Shown: positions 16,678 through 26,268 of the stretch, in pieces
Layout: the number at the start of each line of letters is the position of its first letter
Position numbering within the stretch: position 1 is the stretch's first letter
NCBI RefSeq assembly: GCF_024701975.1
Contig: NZ_JANLNM010000001.1
Span: 1,860,001-1,924,000 of the forward strand
Origin: Variovorax sp. ZS18.2.2
GTDB lineage: Bacteria; Pseudomonadota; Gammaproteobacteria; Burkholderiales; Burkholderiaceae_C
Direction of reading: 5' to 3'
DNA length: 64,000 nt
Position numbers and translations under genes: made by a program
The notes under the pieces: generated by a model
Database searches by the model: none
What the model saw: only the letters and a program-made list of their open reading frames with translations
What the model was told of the DNA's origin: nothing

Positions 16678-17964
16678 TCAGGATGCTGCGGCGAGCGCCA
16701 CGTCGAGGTCCGCGATCAGGTCGTCGATGTGCTCGATGCCGACCGACAGGCGCACCGTGTCCTCGGTCACGCCAGCCCTGGCGAGCTCTTCGGGCGAAAG
16801 CTGCCGGTGCGTGGTCGAGGCCGGGTGCGTGGCCAGCGAGCGCACATCGCCGATGTTCACCAGGCGCGTGAAGAGCTTCAGTGCATCGAGGAACTTCGCG
16901 CCGCCTTCACGGCCGCTGCCGATGCCGAAGGTCAGCACGCCGCTCGCCTTGCCGCCGAGGTACTTCTTCGCGAGCAGGTAGTCGGGGTGGTCTTCGAGCG
17001 CCGCGTAGTTGACCCACTTCACAGCCTTGTTGCGCTTCAGGTGCTGCGCCACCGCGAGCGCGTTGCTGCCGATGCGATCCATGCGCAGCGCCAGCGTCTC
17101 GATGCCCTGCAGGATCAGGAACGCGTTGAACGGCGAGATGGCCGCACCGGTGTTCCGCAGCGGCACCACGCGCGCGCGGCCGATGTAGGCGGCCGGGCCC
17201 AGCGCCTCGGTGTAGACCACGCCGTGGTAGCTCACGTCGGGCTCGTTCAGGCGCCTGAAGCGCTGCTTGTGCTCGGCCCACGGAAACTTGCCCGAGTCGA
17301 CGATGGCACCGCCGATGCTGGTGCCGTGGCCGCCCAGGTACTTGGTGAGCGAATGCACCACGATGTCGGCGCCATGCTCGATGGGACGGCTCAGGTACGG
17401 CGAAGGCACGGTGTTGTCCACGATCAGCGGCACACCGTGGCGGTGCGCGATCTCGGCGATGGCCGCGATGTCGGTCACGTTGCCCGCCGGGTTGCCCAGC
17501 GACTCGACGAACACCGCCTTGGTCTTGTCGTCGAAGAGCTTCTCGAAGCTCGCCGGATCGCGGTGGTCCGCAAAGCGCGTGGTGATGCCGAACTGCGGCA
17601 GCGTGTGCGCGAAGAGGTTGTAGGTGCCGCCGTAGAGCGCGGTGCTGCTCACGATGTTGTCGCCGGCTTCCGCGATGGTCTGGATCGCGTAGGTCACGGC
17701 CGCCTGGCCCGACGCCAGCGCGAGCGCCGCGATGCCGCCTTCGAGCGCGGCCACGCGCTGCTCCAGCACGTCCTGCGTCGGGTTGTTGATGCGGGTGTAG
17801 ATGTTGCCCGGCACCTTCAGGTCGAACAGGTCCGCGCCGTGCTGCGCGCTGTCGAAGGCGTAAGCCACCGTCTGGTAGATCGGCGGCGCGACGGCGCGCG
17901 TGGTCGGGTCGGGCGAGTAGCCGGCATGCACCGACAGGGTTTCGAATTTCCAGTTCTGCGACAT
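16678..17964 (-). CDS. O-acetylhomoserine/O-acetylserine sulfhydrylase
   Basis: A 428-residue PLP enzyme of the Cys/Met metabolism family. Features are FETLSVHAGYSPDPTTRA, TRINNPTQDVLEQRVAALEGG, the PLP lysine in VVHSLTKYLGGHG and the C-terminal SLATHPASTTHRQLSPEE. The length fits O-acetylhomoserine sulfhydrylase, which uses sulfide to form homocysteine. In an operon for desulfonation it would capture the sulfide made from sulfite. The start at 17964 was chosen from the family N-terminus MSQNWKFETLSVHAG; the open frame continues upstream. Confidence 0.92.
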   Translation of the reverse strand: MSQNWKFETLSVHAGYSPDPTTRAVAPPIYQTVAYAFDSAQHGADLFDLKVPGNIYTRINNPTQDVLEQRVAALEGGIAALALASGQAAVTYAIQTIAEAGDNIVSSTALYGGTYNLFAHTLPQFGITTRFADHRDPASFEKLFDDKTKAVFVESLGNPAGNVTDIAAIAEIAHRHGVPLIVDNTVPSPYLSRPIEHGADIVVHSLTKYLGGHGTSIGGAIVDSGKFPWAEHKQRFRRLNEPDVSYHGVVYTEALGPAAYIGRARVVPLRNTGAAISPFNAFLILQGIETLALRMDRIGSNALAVAQHLKRNKAVKWVNYAALEDHPDYLLAKKYLGGKASGVLTFGIGSGREGGAKFLDALKLFTRLVNIGDVRSLATHPASTTHRQLSPEELARAGVTEDTVRLSVGIEHIDDLIADLDVALAAAS

Positions 17965-17998
17965 AAGGACTGCCTTTCGGGGAAAGAGGAAGGAAGGC

Positions 17999-18826
17999 TC
18001 AGATCGCCCAGCGCAGTGCGTGCGCGGGTGTTCCAAGCCAGTTGGCGTCGGCGCTGCTGTCCACCTCTTCGGGCTTTTGCAGCACCCTGTCGAGGATGCG
18101 TTTTTCGATGGCCGCGAAGGCCGGGTCGCCCTGCGAGCGAGGGCGGGCCAGGGCGATGTTTTCGTCCAGCGCGATGCGGCCGTCTTCGATCAGGATCACG
18201 CGGTCCGCCAGGGCCACGGCTTCCTGCACGTCGTGCGTCACCAGCAAGGCGGTGAAGCGGTGGCGCTGCCAGAGGTTCTCGATGAGCCGGTGCATCTCGA
18301 TGCGGGTGAGCGCGTCGAGCGCGCCCAACGGCTCATCGAGCAACAAGAGGCGCGGGTGGTGCACCAGTGCGCGTGCCAGCGACACGCGCTGGCGCTGTCC
18401 GCCCGACAGGCGCGCCGGCCATTCGTTCTCGCGATCGGCCAGGCCCACCTGCGCGAGCACTTCCTTGCCGCGCGGCTTGGCGTCGTTCGACAAGCCCAGC
18501 GTCACGTTATCGAGCACGCGGCGCCAGGGCAGGAGGCGCGCCTCCTGGAACAGGATGCGGGTGTCGTCGTGCAGGCCGTTCACGGCCTTGCCGTCGGTGT
18601 ACAGGCCGCCGGAGGTCGCTTCTTCGAGCCCCGCGATCAGCCGCAGCAGCGTGCTCTTGCCGCAACCGCTGCGCCCCACGATGGCGATGAACTGCCCGGG
18701 CTCGATGGTGAGCTTGGTGTTGCGCAGCACGTCGCGCGTGCCGTAGCGCTTGTGCAGGCCGCGCGCTTCGAGGCGCACGCCGCCAGCGATGGCCTGGGGT
18801 TGGATGTCTTTCAGAACGGCACTCAT
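17999..18826 (-). CDS. ssuB: Aliphatic sulfonate ABC transporter ATP-binding protein
   Basis: A 275-residue ABC ATPase with Walker [10 protein letters not shown], signature [12 protein letters not shown], Walker [16 protein letters not shown] and [13 protein letters not shown]. The match to SsuB is good, with the short C-terminal extension seen in that subfamily. It is preceded by an SsuA-type gene by only 5 bases and followed by the sulfhydrylase after 34 bases. It powers the SsuC permease at 19809. Confidence 0.92.
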   Translation of the reverse strand: MSAVLKDIQPQAIAGGVRLEARGLHKRYGTRDVLRNTKLTIEPGQFIAIVGRSGCGKSTLLRLIAGLEEATSGGLYTDGKAVNGLHDDTRILFQEARLLPWRRVLDNVTLGLSNDAKPRGKEVLAQVGLADRENEWPARLSGGQRQRVSLARALVHHPRLLLLDEPLGALDALTRIEMHRLIENLWQRHRFTALLVTHDVQEAVALADRVILIEDGRIALDENIALARPRSQGDPAFAAIEKRILDRVLQKPEEVDSSADANWLGTPAHALRWAI

Positions 18827-18831
18827 GGGCT

Positions 18832-19797
18832 TCAGGCTCCGGGTTTGAACAGCGCGACGTCGAGCGCATTGAGTTTTTTAGGCAGCAGCTTTTCGCCGAA
18901 GAACGCATCGGCGATGCGCTGCTGTTCGGTCAGGCCATCGGCCACGACCGGGCGCACCGCGTAGCTGCGGCGGCTGTTGGCTTGTTCGATGGTGGCGACG
19001 TCGAGGCCCCACACGGGCGACAGCAGCGCGGCGGCCTCCTTCGGGTTTTGCTTGACCCACTTGCCGGTCTTCTCGAGTTCGGCATAGATGACACGCAGCA
19101 CGTCGGGCCGCGCCTTCGCGAACTTGGTGCTCGCGAGGTAGTAGCGCTGGTACGAGGCGATGCCCGCGCCGTCGGCCAGGATGCGCACCTTCGACTGGCG
19201 CTGCGCGGCGGCGAGGAACGGGTCCCACACCACCCAAGCGTCGATCGCGCCCTTCTCGAAAGCGGCGCGGCCGTCGGCCGGCGTGAGGTAGGCGGGCTCG
19301 ATGTCCTTGAACGAGAGGCCGGCCTTCTCCAGCGCGGCGATCAGCAGGTAGTGCGCACCGGCCGCTTTCGCGAAGCCGATCTTCTTGCCCTTCAGGTCGG
19401 CCACGGTCTTGAGCGGCGAGTCTTCGCGCACGACGATCGCCTGCGCGGCGGGCGAAGGCGCCTCTTGCGCGATGAAGGTCAGCTCTGCGCCGGCCGCCTG
19501 CGCGAACACGGGCACCGTGTCGGCCACGTCGGCGCTGATGTCGAGGTTGTCGAGGTTCAGCGCCTCGAGCAGCGGCAGGCCGCTGGTGAACTCGTGCCAG
19601 CTCAGCGTGGCGTTGAGCGGCGCGAGTTGCTTTTCGAGCGTGCCCTGGGCCTTGAGCAGCGCGGTCAGCGTCGACGACTTCTGATAGCCGAAGCGCACGG
19701 TGACGGGTCGCGGCGCAACGCCCTGTGCCCACAAGGCACCGGCGCCGAGCGCACCCAGCGTGGCGATGACTGTGCGGCGGGAAACGGATTGGTTCAT
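18832..19797 (-). CDS. ssuA: Aliphatic sulfonate-binding protein, paralogue 3
   Basis: A 321-residue exported SsuA with a signal peptide ([22 protein letters not shown] suggests Tat or Sec). Family markers: [38 protein letters not shown] and [17 protein letters not shown]. SsuA captures alkanesulfonates in the periplasm. In the other two paralogues the third marker reads [11 protein letters not shown], so the ligand pocket differs here. It lies between the permease and ATPase genes, 11 and 5 bases from them. Confidence 0.9.
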   Translation of the reverse strand: MNQSVSRRTVIATLGALGAGALWAQGVAPRPVTVRFGYQKSSTLTALLKAQGTLEKQLAPLNATLSWHEFTSGLPLLEALNLDNLDISADVADTVPVFAQAAGAELTFIAQEAPSPAAQAIVVREDSPLKTVADLKGKKIGFAKAAGAHYLLIAALEKAGLSFKDIEPAYLTPADGRAAFEKGAIDAWVVWDPFLAAAQRQSKVRILADGAGIASYQRYYLASTKFAKARPDVLRVIYAELEKTGKWVKQNPKEAAALLSPVWGLDVATIEQANSRRSYAVRPVVADGLTEQQRIADAFFGEKLLPKKLNALDVALFKPGA

Positions 19798-19808
19798 CTG
19801 CCCTGCCC

Positions 19809-20660
19809 TCACTTCGGCTTCTTCTGGTAGCCCGGGTGCCAGCGCAGCCACCATTGCTCCAGGCCGCGCGCGAACAGATCGGCCAGCTTGCCGAGCAGCG
19901 CATACAGCAGGATGCCCACGAGCACGATGTCGGTCTGCAGGAACTCGCGGGCGTTCATCGTGAGGTAGCCGATGCCGGCCTGCGCCGAGATGGTCTCGGC
20001 CACGATGAGGATCACCCACATGAGGCCCAGCGAGAAACGCAGCCCCACGAGAATCGACGACAGCGCGCCCGGCAGGATCACCTCGCGGTACAGCTGCCAG
20101 CGCGTGAGGCCGTAGGTGCGGCCCATCTCGATGAGTTGCGGATCGACGTTGCGGATGCCGTGAAAGGTGTTGAGGTAGATCGGAAAGAACACCGACACCG
20201 AGATCAGGAACAGCTTGGCCGATTCGTCGATGCCGAACCACAGGATCACCAGCGGAATCAGCGCGAGCGCGGGGATGTTGCGCACCATCTGGATGGTCGA
20301 GTCGAGCAGCGTCTCGGCGAACTTCACCGAGCCCGTGAGCAGGCCCAGCGCCAGCCCGGCGCCACCGCCGATGGCCAGGCCCGCGAGGGCGCGGCCCGCG
20401 CTGACCTTCACATGCGTCCAGAGTTCGCCGGACACGGTGAGCGACCACGCGGCCTTGATCACATCGACCGGTGCCGGCAGCACGCGCGTGGACAACCAGC
20501 CGAGCGACGAGGCGATCTGCCAGAACGCGATGAGCCCCACCGGTACGAGCCAGGGGATGAGCCGGCTCGCGACGCCGAGGCCGAAGGCCTTGAACGCGTT
20601 GCCGGAACTTGCGTTGGAATCGGTTGAAGCCACCGGAAGCTCCTGTACTTGTTCAGTCAT
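19809..20660 (-). CDS. ssuC: Aliphatic sulfonate ABC transporter permease
   Basis: A 283-residue inner-membrane permease with about six helices from residue 33 onward and the coupling motif IEMGRTYGLTRWQLYREVIL. It has the typical SsuC layout. It is the only permease in this operon, so three different binding proteins would share it. It follows SsuD after 15 bases. Confidence 0.92.
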   Translation of the reverse strand: MTEQVQELPVASTDSNASSGNAFKAFGLGVASRLIPWLVPVGLIAFWQIASSLGWLSTRVLPAPVDVIKAAWSLTVSGELWTHVKVSAGRALAGLAIGGGAGLALGLLTGSVKFAETLLDSTIQMVRNIPALALIPLVILWFGIDESAKLFLISVSVFFPIYLNTFHGIRNVDPQLIEMGRTYGLTRWQLYREVILPGALSSILVGLRFSLGLMWVILIVAETISAQAGIGYLTMNAREFLQTDIVLVGILLYALLGKLADLFARGLEQWWLRWHPGYQKKPK

Positions 20661-20675
20661 GGAATTCCTTTGGGT

Positions 20676-21845
20676 TCAGCTTTGCGAGACGAGGCGCGAA
20701 GGTGCGTCGAGGTTGGCGACGACTTCGCCGAACGGACCGCTCAGCGAGCCACCAGCCAATCGCGCCTGCGCCTTGCGCGAGAGCAGCGGGAACACCAGCT
20801 CGGCGAAGCGGTAGGCCTCTTCCAAGTGCGGGTAGCCCGAGAGAATGAATTTGTCGAGACCGAGCGCCGCGTACTCCTCGATGCGCGCCGCGACGGTCTT
20901 CGCGTCACCGACGAGGGCCGTGCCGGCACCGCCGCGCACGAGGCCCACGCCGGCCCAGAGGTTCGGCGAAATCTCCAGCTCGGCGCGCGAGCGCTTCGCA
21001 CCGCCGGCATGCAGCGCGGCCATGCGGCGCTGGCCTTCGGAGTCCATCCGCGCGAAGGCGGCCTGGGCGCGGATGACGGTCTCGTCGTCCACGCGGCTGA
21101 TGAGTTCCTCGGCGGCCTTCCATGCGGCGTCTTCGGTCTCGCGCACGATCACGTGCAGGCGAATGCCGAACTCGACGCGGCGGCCTTGCCGCTCGGCGCG
21201 GGCGCGCACGTCGGCGATCTTTTTCGAGACTTCGGCGGGCGGCTCGCCCCACGTCAGGTACGCATCGACCTGCTCGGCGGCCAGGTCGTGTGCAGCAGCT
21301 GAGGAGCCACCGAACCACACCGGCGGATACGGCGTCTGCACCGGCGGGTACAGCAGCTTGGCGCCCTTCACGCTCAGGTGCTTGCCTTCGAAGTCGTAGC
21401 CCTGCCCGTCGTGGCTGCGCGTGAGGATCTCTCGCCAGATGCGGATGAACTCGGCCGACTGCTCGTAGCGCGATGCGTGATCCAGGTACACGCCATCGCC
21501 TTCGAGCTCGGCCTGGTCGCCACCAGTCACGAGGTTCACGAGCAGCCGTCCGCCCGAGAGCCGGTCGAAGGTCGCAGCCATGCGCGCGGCCAGGCTGGGC
21601 TGGTGCAGCCCCGGCCGCACGGCGACCAGGAATTTGAGATTCTTGGTCGAGCCGATCAGGCTGGAGGCGATCACCCACGGGTCTTCGCATGAACGGCCGG
21701 TGGGAATCAGCACGCCTTCGTAGCCGAGGTTGTCGACCGCACCCGCGATCTGCTGCAGATAGGCCAGGTCGACGGGGCGTGCGCCCTCGCTGGTGCCGAG
21801 GTAGCGGCTGTCGCCGTGCGTGGGGAGGAACCAGAAGATCTGCAT
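20676..21845 (-). CDS. ssuD: FMNH2-dependent alkanesulfonate monooxygenase
   Basis: A 389-residue luciferase-like monooxygenase, near the usual SsuD length of about 380. It begins [20 protein letters not shown] and contains [20 protein letters not shown] and [18 protein letters not shown], the SsuD signature. It cleaves the C-S bond of alkanesulfonates with O2 and FMNH2 from SsuE, giving an aldehyde and sulfite. The start ATG overlaps the upstream SsuA stop by one base (TGATG). Confidence 0.95.
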   Translation of the reverse strand: MQIFWFLPTHGDSRYLGTSEGARPVDLAYLQQIAGAVDNLGYEGVLIPTGRSCEDPWVIASSLIGSTKNLKFLVAVRPGLHQPSLAARMAATFDRLSGGRLLVNLVTGGDQAELEGDGVYLDHASRYEQSAEFIRIWREILTRSHDGQGYDFEGKHLSVKGAKLLYPPVQTPYPPVWFGGSSAAAHDLAAEQVDAYLTWGEPPAEVSKKIADVRARAERQGRRVEFGIRLHVIVRETEDAAWKAAEELISRVDDETVIRAQAAFARMDSEGQRRMAALHAGGAKRSRAELEISPNLWAGVGLVRGGAGTALVGDAKTVAARIEEYAALGLDKFILSGYPHLEEAYRFAELVFPLLSRKAQARLAGGSLSGPFGEVVANLDAPSRLVSQS

Positions 21846-22801
21846 CACGCGACTCCCGCGCCGGCGGCTTCGAGCACGTTGATCTTTTTCGGGATCAGCT
21901 TGAGATCGAAGAAGGTGTCGGCGATCTTTTGCTGCTCGGCCAGGATGGCCCTGGTGATCGGGGTGATGCCGTAGGGCGTCCGGGCCGTAGTGACATCGGC
22001 CACCGGCTTGGGCAGGCCCCACAAAGCGGCCAGTTCGGCAGCGAGTTCGCCCTTGTTCGCGGAGCCCCAGGCTTCGACCTTGTTGATCTCTTCGACCGCA
22101 ATGGCCAGCACGTCGGCGTTCTTCGCCACGTAGTCGAGCGACGAGAAGTAGTAGGCGCGGTTGCCCACCACACCCGTGGCGTCGGCCAGGATGCGCGCGT
22201 CGATCGACTTCTGGGCGGCGGCAAGGAACGGGTCCCAGATCACCCACGCATCGACCGAGCCTTTTTCGAACGCGGCGCGCGCATCGGCCGGCGGCAGGTA
22301 GACCAGGTTCAGGTCGGCGTACGAGAGGCCGTGCTTCTCGGCCAGCTTGACGATGAAGTAGTGGACATTCGAGCCCTTGTTGAGCGCGATCTTCTTGCCC
22401 TTCAGATCGGCCACGGTCTTGATGGCGGAGCCCTTGGGCACCAGCACCGCCTCGGTCTGCGGGCGATGCTGCGTGGCCGCCACGTAGGCCAGCGGCGCAC
22501 CGGCGGCCTGCGCGAAGATGGGCGGCGCTTCGCCAACATCGCCGAAATCGATCGAACCGACGTTGAGCGCTTCGAGCTGCACCGGGCCGGCCGTGAACTC
22601 GGTCCACTTGACCGTGACGCCCAGCGGTGCAAGCCGCTTCTCGAGCGTGCCCCGGCCCTTCAGGATGTTGAGCGTGCCCTTCTGGTTGCCGATGCGGAAC
22701 TGGCGCGCGGGCGCCTGTGCCAGTGCGGCGAACGAAGGCAGCGCGATGGCGGCTGCTGCTCCCTGGATCAATCGTCGTCGGGGAATGGAAATACGGGTCA
22801 T
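21845..22801 (-). CDS. ssuA: Aliphatic sulfonate-binding protein, paralogue 2
   Basis: A 318-residue SsuA with the signal [22 protein letters not shown] (twin-arginine-like, given here in outline). Markers are [60 protein letters not shown] and [17 protein letters not shown]. It lies directly in front of SsuD with a one-base overlap, so it is probably the principal SsuA for the SsuD substrate. Confidence 0.92.
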   Translation of the reverse strand: MTRISIPRRRLIQGAAAAIALPSFAALAQAPARQFRIGNQKGTLNILKGRGTLEKRLAPLGVTVKWTEFTAGPVQLEALNVGSIDFGDVGEAPPIFAQAAGAPLAYVAATQHRPQTEAVLVPKGSAIKTVADLKGKKIALNKGSNVHYFIVKLAEKHGLSYADLNLVYLPPADARAAFEKGSVDAWVIWDPFLAAAQKSIDARILADATGVVGNRAYYFSSLDYVAKNADVLAIAVEEINKVEAWGSANKGELAAELAALWGLPKPVADVTTARTPYGITPITRAILAEQQKIADTFFDLKLIPKKINVLEAAGAGVA

Positions 22802-22826
22802 GGCGTGATGCTCGAAAAAATCAGGT

Positions 22827-23879
22827 TCAGGGCTGGGCGGCGACGACGGCGTCGCTGACCTTGATGGGCTTGGGAATGAGCTTCAGCGCGAAGAAGGTGT
22901 CGGCGATCTTTTGCTGGTCGGCTGCGACAGCCGGCGTGATCGGCTTCACGTTGAACTCGTAGCGGCGCAATGCCAGCTCGACCACATCGACCGGCAGCCC
23001 CTGCAGTGGCGCGATCAGCTCGGCCGCCTGGCGCAGGTTCTTCTTGAGCCAGATGCCCTGCTCCACCGAATCGGCGAAGAGCGCGTCGATCACCTTGGGG
23101 TTGTTCTTCACGAAGCCGCGCTCGCCCAGGTAGTACTGGTAGTTGTTGACCACGTCGGTGGTGCCGCCGGTGCCACCCGTGCCCCCGGTGCCGTCGGCCA
23201 GCACGCGCGCGCCGGTGGCTTTCTCGGCGGCGGCCTGGAACGGGTCCCAGATCACCCAGGCGTCGACGTTCTTGCTCTCGAAAGCGGCGCGGCCGTCGGC
23301 CGGTGCGAGGTACACGGGCTGGATGTCGGAGAGCTTCAGGCCGTTCTTCTCGAGCTGCTTCACGAGCAGGTAGTGCACGTTGCTGCCCTTGTTGAGCGCG
23401 ACCTTCTTGCCCTTCAGGTCGGCGACGGATTTGATGGGCGAATCCTTGGTGACCAGGATCGCCTCGGCGCGCGGTGCCGCCGGGTCGTAGCCGAAGTAGA
23501 CGAACTTCGCACCAGCTGCCTGCGCGAAGATGGGCGGCGCCTCGCCGACATAGCCCACATCGACCGCGCCAACGTTCAGCCCTTCGAGCAGTTGAGGGCC
23601 GGCCGGAAACTCGACCCACTTGACGCCGAAGCCGAGCGGCGCGAGCTTCTTCTCGAGCGAGCCTTGGGCCTTCTGCAGCACGAAGAGGCTGGCGGACTTC
23701 TGGTAGCCGATGCGCAGCTCACCCTTGCCTTGGGCATGGGCCGATGCGGCGGCAATGAAGCTCACGATCAGCGCGACGGCGGCGACCACGATCGTGCTGA
23801 TCGCGAGGTCGCGCAGGGCATGCCAGATCGAGCGCGGCGGTGTGTCGAGCGCGGAGTCTTCGGTGGCAACGGGGTTCAT
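22827..23879 (-). CDS. ssuA: Aliphatic sulfonate-binding protein, paralogue 1, with Gly-Thr insert
   Basis: A 350-residue SsuA. The mature part has [38 protein letters not shown] and [17 protein letters not shown]. The N-terminus is unusual: about 26 hydrophilic residues precede a hydrophobic helix ISTIVVAAVALIVSFIAAASA, so it may be anchored or have a long signal n-region. It also carries DGTGGTGGTGGTTDVV where the paralogues read DATGVVGN, an insert encoded by a 9-base tandem repeat. The gap of about 120 bases before it contains a hairpin. Confidence 0.9.
   Translation of the reverse strand: MNPVATEDSALDTPPRSIWHALRDLAISTIVVAAVALIVSFIAAASAHAQGKGELRIGYQKSASLFVLQKAQGSLEKKLAPLGFGVKWVEFPAGPQLLEGLNVGAVDVGYVGEAPPIFAQAAGAKFVYFGYDPAAPRAEAILVTKDSPIKSVADLKGKKVALNKGSNVHYLLVKQLEKNGLKLSDIQPVYLAPADGRAAFESKNVDAWVIWDPFQAAAEKATGARVLADGTGGTGGTGGTTDVVNNYQYYLGERGFVKNNPKVIDALFADSVEQGIWLKKNLRQAAELIAPLQGLPVDVVELALRRYEFNVKPITPAVAADQQKIADTFFALKLIPKPIKVSDAVVAAQP
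23161..23193. repeat. 9-base tandem repeat in ssuA paralogue 1
   Basis: Three and two-thirds copies of a GTGCCNCCN unit in tandem, in frame, encode alternating Gly-Gly-Thr on the minus strand. Because the unit is a multiple of three, loss or gain of copies would lengthen or shorten a surface loop without breaking the gene. Confidence 0.75.
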
Positions 23880-23975
23880 GCGGGGATTCCTTGGTGCAAA
23901 ACTTTGGGCAAAGCTGTCCCCTTGCCGCACACAGGCGGCTTCGAAACGGGGGACGGGGATGGGTCTGCTTGAGCA

Positions 23976-23995
23976 CGGGCTCGATGGCGAGCCCG
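23976..23995. promoter_or_regulatory. Intercistronic hairpin between ssuE and ssuA
   Basis: A perfect stem CGGGCTCG/CGAGCCCG with a 4-base loop begins five bases after the ssuE stop, reading along the minus strand. No T run follows. It may stabilise the upstream transcript end or modulate read-through to the ssuA genes. Confidence 0.45.
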
Positions 23996-23999
23996 GTCG

Positions 24000-24584
24000 T
24001 CAGACGCTACATCGCACGCGAGAAAACGGCACGGGCTCGAATCCGTGCGTTGCAGGCAGCTTGAGGCCTTCGGTCGCAAGCACCTCGACAGCTTCGTTGA
24101 GTCGCTCGGCCAGTTCGTTGTGCACTTGGTAGGCGTTCTCGGGCGTCAGCACGATCTGCGAATCGCTCGCGTAGACGCCCGGCAGGATGTGGCGCGCCGC
24201 CAGCGACTGCAGCACGGGCCGCAGCGCGTAGTCCAGCGCGAGCATGTGATGGGGGCTGCCGCCGGTGGCCAGCGGCAGCACGGTCTTGCCCTTGAGGGCG
24301 TTCTGCGCGAGCAGGTCCAGAAAAACCTTCAGCACGCCGCTGTAGGCCGCCTTGTAGACGGGCGTGGCCACCACGATCACGCGGGCCGCCGCCACCTGGG
24401 CGATGGCGCGCTCAATGGCCGGATGGTCCCACTCGGCCAGCAGCAGCGCCTGCGCCGGCAGGTCGCGGATCGCGAGCCGCTCGATGCGGGCATGGCGTTT
24501 GGCCAACCGCTCGCCCACGGCCTCGAGCAAGGCGGTGGAACGGGACGGGGCCGAGGGGCTGCCGGCAATCAGGAGAACGGACAC
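24000..24584 (-). CDS. ssuE: NADPH-dependent FMN reductase
   Basis: A 194-residue flavodoxin-like reductase: phosphate-binding loop LLIAGSPSAPSRSTALLEAV, and the SsuE-typical VVVATPVYKAAYSGVLKVFL and LPLATGGSPHHMLALDYALR. It reduces FMN with NADPH and hands it to SsuD, and possibly to the NtaA-type monooxygenase at 12670. It lies 94 bases downstream of the sulfate-binding protein gene and ahead of the three SsuA genes. Confidence 0.93.
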   Translation of the reverse strand: MSVLLIAGSPSAPSRSTALLEAVGERLAKRHARIERLAIRDLPAQALLLAEWDHPAIERAIAQVAAARVIVVATPVYKAAYSGVLKVFLDLLAQNALKGKTVLPLATGGSPHHMLALDYALRPVLQSLAARHILPGVYASDSQIVLTPENAYQVHNELAERLNEAVEVLATEGLKLPATHGFEPVPFSRVRCSV

Positions 24585-24677
24585 GGGAGGCTTTCGGTTT
24601 TCTTCGGAGAGGTCGAGGCGTGCCGGGTCACGGCGCTCGCGGAACGAGCGCCTTGAGGACCGGCTTGGCAGCGCGGA

Positions 24678-25718
24678 TTACTTCTGCTTGGTTGTGTAGA
24701 TCTGGTCGAAAGACGCACCGTCAGCGAAGTGCTCCTTGTCGGCCTTCGCCCAGCCGCCGAAAGCCTGGTCGATGGTCACCAGCGTCAGCTTGGGGAACTG
24801 CTTGTCGTACTTGGCCTTGGCCTTGTCCGAGGTCGGGCGGTAGAAGTTGCGGCCCGCGATGTCCTGGCCCTCGTCGGAATACAGGTACTTCAGGTATTCC
24901 TCGGCCACGGCGCGCGTGCCCTTCTTGTCGACGACCTTGTCGACGACCGCCACGCTGGGCTCGGCCAGGATGGAGATCGACGGAACCACGATCTCGAACT
25001 TCTCGGGGCCGAATTCCTTCAGCGCCAGGAAGGCTTCGTTTTCCCAGGCCAGCAGCACGTCGCCCACGCCGCGCTGCACGAAGGTGATGGTCGAGCCGCG
25101 CGCGCCGGTGTCGAGCACGGGCACGTTCTTGAACAGGTTGCCGATGTACTCCTTGGCCTTGGCGTCGCTGCCGTACTTACGCTTGGCGAATTCCCATGCG
25201 GCCAGGTAGTTCCAGCGGGCGCCGCCCGAGGTCTTGGGGTTGGGGGTGATCACCTGCACGCCGGGCTTGGTGAGGTCATCCCAGTCCTTCAGGCCCTTGG
25301 GGTTGCCCTTCTTCACCAGGAACACGATGGTCGAGGTGTAGGGGGCGGAGTTGTGCGGCAGGCGCTTCTGCCAGTCGGCCTTGACCAGGCCGCCGTGTGT
25401 GACGAGCGCATCGACGTCGCCGCCGAGTGCCAGCGTGGCCACGTCGGCGTCGATGCCGTCAATGATCGAGCGGGCCTGCTTGCCCGAGCCGCCGTGCGAT
25501 TGCTTGACCGTCACGTCCTGGCCGGTCTTGGCCTTCCAGTACTTGGCGAAGGCCTGGTTGTAGTCCACGTAGAGCTCGCGCGTCGGGTCGTACGACACGT
25601 TCAGCAGCGTCACCGGGGCTGCGCCGCCCTGCGCAAACGTCGGCAACGCCGAGAGGGCCATGGCACCGGCCACGCCGGCACCCAGGGAAAGCTTGATAAA
25701 GTCGCGGCGAAGGCTCAT
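24678..25718 (-). CDS. Periplasmic sulfate-binding protein
   Basis: A 346-residue exported protein (signal ending near PTFAQG). Family markers are [49 protein letters not shown] strand near 145, and [17 protein letters not shown], all typical of Sbp/CysP. It binds sulfate or thiosulfate for an ABC importer whose permeases are not in the window. It heads the sulfur operon, so sulfate starvation probably induces the whole set. Confidence 0.93.
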   Translation of the reverse strand: MSLRRDFIKLSLGAGVAGAMALSALPTFAQGGAAPVTLLNVSYDPTRELYVDYNQAFAKYWKAKTGQDVTVKQSHGGSGKQARSIIDGIDADVATLALGGDVDALVTHGGLVKADWQKRLPHNSAPYTSTIVFLVKKGNPKGLKDWDDLTKPGVQVITPNPKTSGGARWNYLAAWEFAKRKYGSDAKAKEYIGNLFKNVPVLDTGARGSTITFVQRGVGDVLLAWENEAFLALKEFGPEKFEIVVPSISILAEPSVAVVDKVVDKKGTRAVAEEYLKYLYSDEGQDIAGRNFYRPTSDKAKAKYDKQFPKLTLVTIDQAFGGWAKADKEHFADGASFDQIYTTKQK

Positions 25719-25857
25719 GGTGTCTTGCTCTAAAAAGGCATATCAATGAAGCTGCGTATTCTCAATACGACATATAGAAACTGGAACGACCAAGTTTTCA
25801 GTTCTAAATAGCGAAATCAACTAAGCGAAACGCTTACCCCACCCAAGAGGCAAAAAA
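25719..25857. promoter_or_regulatory. Divergent promoter region of the sulfur operon and yggX
   Basis: This AT-richer 139-base gap separates divergently transcribed genes. It contains the palindrome CGTATT-CTC-AATACG at 25755-25769 and, on the minus strand, TTTCTATATG followed by a purine-rich leader, which may hold the -10 of the operon. CysB control would be expected for such an operon; a specific site cannot be proven by eye. AGAGGC lies 8 bases before the yggX ATG. Confidence 0.45.
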
Positions 25858-26133
25858 ATGGCACGCATGGTTCAGTGCATCAAGCTCGGCAAAGAGGCCG
25901 AAGGGCTCGACTTCCCGCCCTATCCCGGCGATCTGGGCAAGCGCCTGTGGGAAAACGTCAGCAAGGAAGCCTGGGCCGCCTGGCTCAAGCAACAGACCAT
26001 GCTGGTCAACGAAAACCGGCTGAATCTGGCCGATCTGCGCGCCCGCCAGTACCTGGCGCGGCAGATGGAAAAGCACTTCTTCGGCGAAGGCGCCGACGTG
26101 GCGCAAGGCTACGTTCCTCCCCCCGCCAGCTGA
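25858..26133 (+). CDS. yggX: Fe(2+)-trafficking / oxidative damage protection protein
   Basis: A 91-residue protein matching YggX nearly end to end: [38 protein letters not shown], and the C-terminal [20 protein letters not shown]. The conserved Cys7 is present. It is a small cytoplasmic protein linked to labile iron and repair of Fe-S clusters, which fits a neighbourhood of sulfur metabolism, although it is a housekeeping gene in most proteobacteria. Confidence 0.95.
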   Translation: MARMVQCIKLGKEAEGLDFPPYPGDLGKRLWENVSKEAWAAWLKQQTMLVNENRLNLADLRARQYLARQMEKHFFGEGADVAQGYVPPPAS

Positions 26134-26210
26134 CGGGCGCTGCGGCGATTACCGACCCCGTCTCCTTCCGGGAATGCCGCAGAACCGGCTTTGCCGGGCT
26201 GCAGGCGTTG

Positions 26211-26268
26211 CCCCCTCGAAGGGGGTGGGCGAAGCGACACGAAGTGCGCGAAGCCTGGGGGTGAGCCT
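26211..26268. repeat. Comamonadaceae-type intergenic repeat before mnmC
   Basis: A hairpin CCCCC-TCGAA-GGGGG at 26211-26225 is followed by GTGGGCGAAGCGACACGAAG and GCGCGAAGCCTGGGGG. I recognise this arrangement as a recurring intergenic element in Variovorax-like genomes; that is from memory. It sits in front of the mnmC coding region and creates an artificial 26-residue N-terminal extension if the first ATG is used. Confidence 0.5.

Noticed and set aside
23161..23193. CRISPR-like or promoter repeat
   Set aside because: The 9-base units are coding and in tandem without spacers, so they are a simple coding repeat.
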